From: an uncultured Akkermansia sp.
GTDB lineage: Bacteria > Verrucomicrobiota > Verrucomicrobiia > Verrucomicrobiales > Akkermansiaceae
NCBI GenBank assembly: GCA_904502165.1
Contig: CAJGDB010000037.1
Coordinates: 1 to 15,788 of the forward strand
Direction of reading: 5' to 3'
Length of the DNA: 15,788 nucleotides
Shown here: in pieces, positions 12,501 to 15,788 of the stretch
Position numbering within the stretch: position 1 is the first letter of the stretch
Layout of the letters: each line of letters starts with the position of its first letter
Program-made: the position numbers and the translations under genes
The notes under the pieces: model-generated
Seen by the model: only the letters and a program-made list of their open reading frames with translations
The model's database searches: none
Told to the model about the DNA's origin: nothing

Positions 12501-15259
12501 ATGCTGCCGGACGCGTGGCCTCTCTTCGCCTCGCCTATCCCCGTCCATTTGCTCCTGTCTCGTCGTCGGAACTGCAGTTGGCCCCTGTGGAAAACGCCGT
12601 GGATATGCGCCTGAATGCCAGCCGTGATGCCGTGGCCCATGTGGTGCTGACATGCAGAAAGAAGGACCGCCACCTGACCATGCCGGTGAAGAAGGGATGG
12701 AACACGCTGAAACTTCCGCTTCTCGAGGGCGAGGAGGGTTCCCTGCGGGTAACAGTAGTGCTGCCTCGTGAGACTCCGGCTGGCACGGCCACCCACGTCT
12801 CCGGTACTTGCTTTATTCCCATCTGCCGGTATCATCTGGCGGTAGAGCTGGGGGTGTCGCAGCAGGTATGCCGTCCGGCAGAAACAATCACCCTTTCCGG
12901 GCGCGTGCTGGCCGGAAAGACTCCGGCCAGGGCTGCAGTCACGCTGTATGCGGTGGATGCCGGCATGCTCTCCGTTGGCCGTTATGAACGGCCGGATCCG
13001 GAACGCTGTTTCTATGAACGGAGCGTGCCGGGCTTCAGACTGAGTTATAATAGCCCGGAGGGGAAAGCCTCCGGAACTCCTGCAATGCATTTCCTGCCTG
13101 CTTTCTGGCGGGGCGATATCGTTGGCCGCGGCTATTCCTTGTCTCCGGGGAATATGTCGGATTCCGGTTTCATGCCGCTGTCGGGCCGTTTGAACGGCTC
13201 TCGCTATATGTGGGGAGCCGGGGCGTTGGGGATGGTTTCGCGCAAGGCGAAGCGGGCTGTCGCAAATATGGTGGATGATGCTATGGGGTATGAAGCCTGT
13301 GCGCCGGCACCATGCTGCACCGTTGCTGGTGATGATGCAGAAGCTGGGAGCACAGAGGGGAGGCCGCCGCGTCTGCGTACGAATTTTGAACCGGTGGCCG
13401 TATGGAAGGGGGCTTTGCAGACACAGGCGGACGGCTCGTTCGCGGTGCAGCTGACCCTGCCGGATACTCTGACTACTTACCGGGTCTATGCTGTAGCTGT
13501 GGGGGATGATGGCAGGCGTTTCGGTTCGGCAACGGGAGAATTCACGGTGGCTCAGCCGGTGATGCTGACCCCTGGCACACCTCTTTTCATGAGCCTGGGA
13601 GATACGCTTCGCCTGCCTCTTTCCATTGTTAATAATACAGATGAACCGGGTACGTGGAAAGTAACTATGGAGGGAGCATCTGCCGCGCAGGAAATAACGC
13701 TGGATGCCCGGCAGGGCGGTACGCTGTACTTTGATTTCAAGGCGGCAGAGGAAGGGACTCAGCAGCTGCGCTGGACGGCGCTGGGTAAACCCGGTAGCGA
13801 TGCTGTGCAGGGGGAATTCATGGTCCGCTTCCCCGCTCCTGTCCTCAAGGAAACGCATCGGGTCGTTCTGAGTTCTGGCGATGCCTCGCTTCCTCTGGCT
13901 TCTCTGCTGGGGGATGCGGTGGGTGTGGCCTCCCGGGGCAGGCTGGAGCTGGTGGCTTCTGCCAATCCGCTGCTGCATCTGGCCGGTGCGGCTGATTTCC
14001 TGCTGGAATACCCCTATGGTTGCACGGAACAGCGGGCTTCTGCCCTTATTCCCTGGCTGCTGTATGATCAGCTGGCTCCCTTCTGCCCGGGAATGGCACG
14101 CGTCTCTCCGGAGGAAGCCCGGAAGGTGGTGCAGGAAAGTATTGCAGAACTGCTGCGCCGGCAGTGTCAGGATGGCGGGCTTTCCTACTGGGGGGGCTGG
14201 GAGCATTCTTCCCTGTGGGCTACGGCTCATGCTGCTTACGTGTTGAAGCTGGCCCGGGAACAGGGGCATGAGGTGCCGGAGGAAAGCCTGGATAGGCTGT
14301 TCCGCTACCTCTGGTGCGCCTCTGCCAATGAGGAAAATTACCGCACCCGCTTTGCCATTGCCCGCACGCGTGGTAAGACCGGGCAGATGAAGGATATTCT
14401 GCGCGAGGCGTTGGAGGAGGATGAGAAGAAGGATTCGCTGCATCGCGAGACCAGGGCGGGCGTGAAGTTCATGCTGAGTATGCTGGAGAATCCCGCCGGT
14501 GCAGATGCAGCGTTCCGTACGTGGCTTCGAACGATTGCGCGCGATTACCGCCACGGCTCAACACAGAGCAATGCCTGGAACCTTTTTGCTCTGGTGGAAT
14601 ATCTGAAGCTCGGGAAAGAGCAGGGCGGTGGGGCTGCTCTGCTCTTGCAGGATGGTTCGGTGCTTGAACTCGGCCGGGGGAGCACTACGGTTCCGCTTCC
14701 CTGGCAACCTGGGCAGGAGATGAAGTCGCTCCCCACAACGCTGTCAGCCAGGAATGGTACGGTATACGCCACCCTGCGGGTGCGGGCACTGCCGCCTGCA
14801 TCGGATTATCCCGGCGTAACCGAATGCGGTTTGCAGGTGACCCGCCTGTATGAAACCAGGGGCGTGGATGGTATCTGGCGCCCGGCCTCCTCGTTCAAGG
14901 TGGGCGATGTGGTGCGCGTGACACTCACTTGCGCCAAGGTGGCAGATGAGCTCAAGTACCTGGTGCTGGAGGACTATATGCCTGCCTGCATGGAGGCCAT
15001 CAACCCACAGGTACCGGGACAGGCTGCCGGACTGGAGCCGCTGGAGTGGAGTTTCTGGTTTGACCACCGCGAGTACCTGGCCGACCGGGTGCGTGGCTTC
15101 TGCACCCGGTGGGAGGGGCGGGATCTGCTCAACATGCGCTATTATGCCCGCGTGAAGCGCGCGGGTTCTTCCATGGCTCCTCCTGCCCAGGCTCAGCTCA
15201 TGTATGAACCTCAGATATACGGGCTTTCCCCGAATGCCCGTATCATTTCTGAGCCATGA
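9569..15259 (+). CDS. Secreted bacterial alpha-2-macroglobulin family protein
   Basis: A 1896-residue periplasmic protease trap: the target protease cuts a bait region, and the protein changes shape and binds it through a thioester. Residues 1-19 form a Sec signal peptide (ending PLAA) without a lipobox, so unlike E. coli YfhM it should be soluble or secreted. Beta-rich macroglobulin-like domains follow, with a charged, probably helical insertion at about 472-522. The MG2 signature LDRPIYRPGDSV is at 689-700. A low-complexity, Ala/Gly/Cys-rich segment at about 1225-1269 is the likely bait region. It is followed by the conserved block RTNFEPVAVWKG...LPDTLTTYRVYAVA (from 1270). The thioester motif YGCTEQ is intact (Cys1485, Gln1488), with a helical thioester domain after it and C-terminal beta domains. 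No penicillin-binding protein gene (pbpC), the usual partner of YfhM types, is adjacent. It is a single gene with its own promoter and terminator. Confidence 0.93.
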   Translation: MKRLLLILSGLMLSLPLAAEEGGLCRIHSDEYRQEVQFHFAEPLVSHTVVENGGREDKDSLSAEELGLDILQISGDSQHPPIPHWRDQDCLVVRFAEGTSCETSFQLKLRPGTRYLGGAVAPDKACNFRCPPDGLRGRPFMDERGLGVMVCAERQTTKESRGLSADSPLRFVFREARRRFVSGKIYYNEQVEAGVEPAYLRQGIGDDSLKVLQNRGESVWKSLQEDSPLPGHVVVRPKKPLDTDKEWHLLLEAGEGFSDCYPVCEYATPEPELGSGVDWVCRDGKTYLRVLFSAPVKAADMPGLFERMVWAVGNVEAQADGNAKKKLVLDGREIEFRYAGIEEVPPVGQMGTFRSRQENPLIYVAPGRARGFAVEVSAAAPVLLDVVLPEETTSYLGWKMSGSHRHRIALNPAWPELCHGRDMIVPRKGARCLRMPCANLAAVKVSAWRLPYEMTASALGHSLESTARLVADKLEADLLDAREWRGMSVRESELEQREERLKETRAKLRQSAARSRMVLKDAQAYEPHLLQTGKDGMRFQDELVLKLDDVTGGEPAPGMYLLRLESQPNECVQRALRLNDRAEESLNSHTDVVVQVTDLNVTIAERAIMVNHYSDGSPVQQGSISYQDENQQPHRLVLENGIAWLPEDWRGDCKIVVRAGDDMVMVRMPRSYSSRRGGNGESHSTMLILDRPIYRPGDSVHCRAVLRRQLPDGSCAVPEEKVARVILRRPDGSELESRELSLGEYGALDTTFTLPEGEDDVAGNYEVEVTCGSIRCRQVVACQVFRRDAFKVQLKLEVEPVAPQEYTVKVEAVDYSGTPLAGGKCVLNLGQEEIQLSLDAAGMAEVKRQVTEQQRAAGIIAVRGSVANDREEYVECIPVRKHIFPADFYMELRGDSLFLYDSRTLRPLERTQEVQVRLVDSEEKPEPGPNGLGLMKRHETVCCEKTLLVPAQNWQGTPLPGAEEWTGTPDTVLVQGRDAAGRVASLRLAYPRPFAPVSSSELQLAPVENAVDMRLNASRDAVAHVVLTCRKKDRHLTMPVKKGWNTLKLPLLEGEEGSLRVTVVLPRETPAGTATHVSGTCFIPICRYHLAVELGVSQQVCRPAETITLSGRVLAGKTPARAAVTLYAVDAGMLSVGRYERPDPERCFYERSVPGFRLSYNSPEGKASGTPAMHFLPAFWRGDIVGRGYSLSPGNMSDSGFMPLSGRLNGSRYMWGAGALGMVSRKAKRAVANMVDDAMGYEACAPAPCCTVAGDDAEAGSTEGRPPRLRTNFEPVAVWKGALQTQADGSFAVQLTLPDTLTTYRVYAVAVGDDGRRFGSATGEFTVAQPVMLTPGTPLFMSLGDTLRLPLSIVNNTDEPGTWKVTMEGASAAQEITLDARQGGTLYFDFKAAEEGTQQLRWTALGKPGSDAVQGEFMVRFPAPVLKETHRVVLSSGDASLPLASLLGDAVGVASRGRLELVASANPLLHLAGAADFLLEYPYGCTEQRASALIPWLLYDQLAPFCPGMARVSPEEARKVVQESIAELLRRQCQDGGLSYWGGWEHSSLWATAHAAYVLKLAREQGHEVPEESLDRLFRYLWCASANEENYRTRFAIARTRGKTGQMKDILREALEEDEKKDSLHRETRAGVKFMLSMLENPAGADAAFRTWLRTIARDYRHGSTQSNAWNLFALVEYLKLGKEQGGGAALLLQDGSVLELGRGSTTVPLPWQPGQEMKSLPTTLSARNGTVYATLRVRALPPASDYPGVTECGLQVTRLYETRGVDGIWRPASSFKVGDVVRVTLTCAKVADELKYLVLEDYMPACMEAINPQVPGQAAGLEPLEWSFWFDHREYLADRVRGFCTRWEGRDLLNMRYYARVKRAGSSMAPPAQAQLMYEPQIYGLSPNARIISEP

Positions 15260-15299
15260 GGCATGAAGGACTGTAGCGACAGGTTCTGAGCAGACACAA

Positions 15300-15346
15300 A
15301 ACCGGGAGAGGCCACACACTATGCCTCTCCCGGTTGCTTTTCTCTC
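15300..15346. terminator. Bidirectional terminator between macroglobulin and osmC genes
   Basis: A perfect 13 bp stem (15300-15312 with 15323-15335) around a 10 nt loop. On the plus strand it is followed by GCTTTTCTCTC and on the minus strand by TTGTGTCTG, so it can end both convergent transcripts. It lies 40 bp past the macroglobulin stop and 35 bp past the osmC stop. Confidence 0.88.
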
Positions 15347-15380
15347 TATTGTCTGGTTTTCTGCTAGTCTGCCTGATATC

Positions 15381-15788
15381 TTATTCAGCCCAGGTCCAGG
15401 AAATCTTCTTTTCCACTGTAGGTGCAATGGCGGCTCCCACCGGGCAGTTCTTCACCGCGGTTTCGAGCAAGGCTCGCTCGCCTGCATTGGTGGCATGTGG
15501 TACGGTGATATGGAATTTCAAGGCGGTGATGCCGTTGTGCCCTTCCTCGTACCCGGCATCAATGCTGATGCCGATGGTGTTGATGCCGCGCCGGCTACCC
15601 AGGTAATCCATCATGCTGGCCATGCAACTGGCTACGGCGGCGGCCAACAGCTGGGCGGGGGAGGGCTGTTCGCCGTGTCCACCCAGAGCAGTGCTTACAT
15701 CGGTGGTGAATTCTGCCTTACCCTGCGGAAAGCTGGTGCGGCAGCGGAGTGTTCCTTCTGTGAGAGTCGTGGATGTGTAGTTGCTCAT
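15381..15788 (-). CDS. OsmC/Ohr-family peroxiredoxin-like protein
   Basis: A 135-residue OsmC-family protein; these reduce organic hydroperoxides with a pair of cysteines in the cytoplasm. The core is well matched: GGHGEQPSPAQLLAAAVASC (36-55) with the peroxidatic-type Cys55, and the second Cys115 in KNCPVGAAIAP. N-terminal beta strands with Arg15 and Arg17 fit the active-site arginine position, though I cannot say which aligns. The length is that of a complete family member, and MSNYTSTTL is a natural N-terminus. However, the ATG is the last base triplet of the window, so a further upstream start cannot be excluded and no promoter can be seen. I cannot separate the OsmC, Ohr and YhfA subfamilies with certainty. 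Confidence 0.88.
   Translation of the reverse strand: MSNYTSTTLTEGTLRCRTSFPQGKAEFTTDVSTALGGHGEQPSPAQLLAAAVASCMASMMDYLGSRRGINTIGISIDAGYEEGHNGITALKFHITVPHATNAGERALLETAVKNCPVGAAIAPTVEKKISWTWAE

Noticed and set aside
12074..14554. Very long open frame (826 codons) on the minus strand opposite the macroglobulin gene
   Set aside because: Its translation is rich in Arg, Gln, His and Pro with no recognisable motif, as expected for the mirror of a GC-rich gene. The plus strand encodes clear macroglobulin motifs over the same bases.

Overview
The window is a piece of bacterial chromosome with about ten protein genes and three tRNA genes, tightly packed and moderately GC-rich. The cell is Gram-negative: there are lipoproteins, a periplasmic alpha-2-macroglobulin and a small membrane-anchored regulator. 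The ECF sigma factor ending in a 'SRYRYAL..LR' region 4, the animal-type glutaminyl cyclase, the weak or absent Shine-Dalgarno sequences at first genes of operons and the tRNAs without encoded CCA are compatible with the PVC group (Verrucomicrobiota, Akkermansia-like). That placement is an inference with moderate-to-low confidence. No phage, transposon, CRISPR or other mobile element is visible.

Layout. (1) 74-1953, plus strand: a compact three-gene operon of ECF sigma factor, one-TM putative anti-sigma factor and secreted PDZ protein. It probably senses and answers an envelope condition. (2) 1925-3732, minus strand: parB followed by an overlapping gene for a lipoprotein of the M28 glutaminyl-peptide cyclotransferase family. 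No parA lies next to parB. Its 3' end overlaps the PDZ gene tail to tail by 29 bp. (3) 3915-5246, minus strand: a 443-residue lipoprotein of unknown function, followed by a hairpin terminator. (4) 5417-9054, plus strand: two overlapping genes for MsbA-like ABC exporter half-transporters, ended by a clear terminator. (5) 9181-9421, minus strand: three copies of tRNA-Gly(GCC) with identical tRNA sequence in an 84-85 bp tandem repeat, with their own promoter and terminator. (6) 9569-15259, plus strand: a 1896-residue secreted alpha-2-macroglobulin with an intact CTEQ thioester. It is divergent from the tRNA operon and closed by a bidirectional terminator. (7) 15381-15788, minus strand: an OsmC-family peroxidase whose start codon touches the window edge.

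How it fits together. Most products act in the envelope: the sigma cassette, the cyclase, the unknown lipoprotein, the exporters and the macroglobulin. ParB (chromosome segregation), the tRNAs and OsmC (peroxide detoxification) are housekeeping. A recurring promoter pattern is visible: a TTG-type -35 box, a 16-17 bp spacer and a TAGAAT -10 box lying only 8-14 bp upstream of the start codon. It precedes parB, the first ABC gene and the macroglobulin gene, and implies leaderless or nearly leaderless mRNAs. I see no clearly new multi-gene defence or biosynthetic system. The most interesting points are this promoter/leader pattern, the LPA-x-L-x2-RL motif shared by the anti-sigma and PDZ proteins, the cyclase gene coupled to a parA-less parB, the unknown lipoprotein and the stand-alone macroglobulin.
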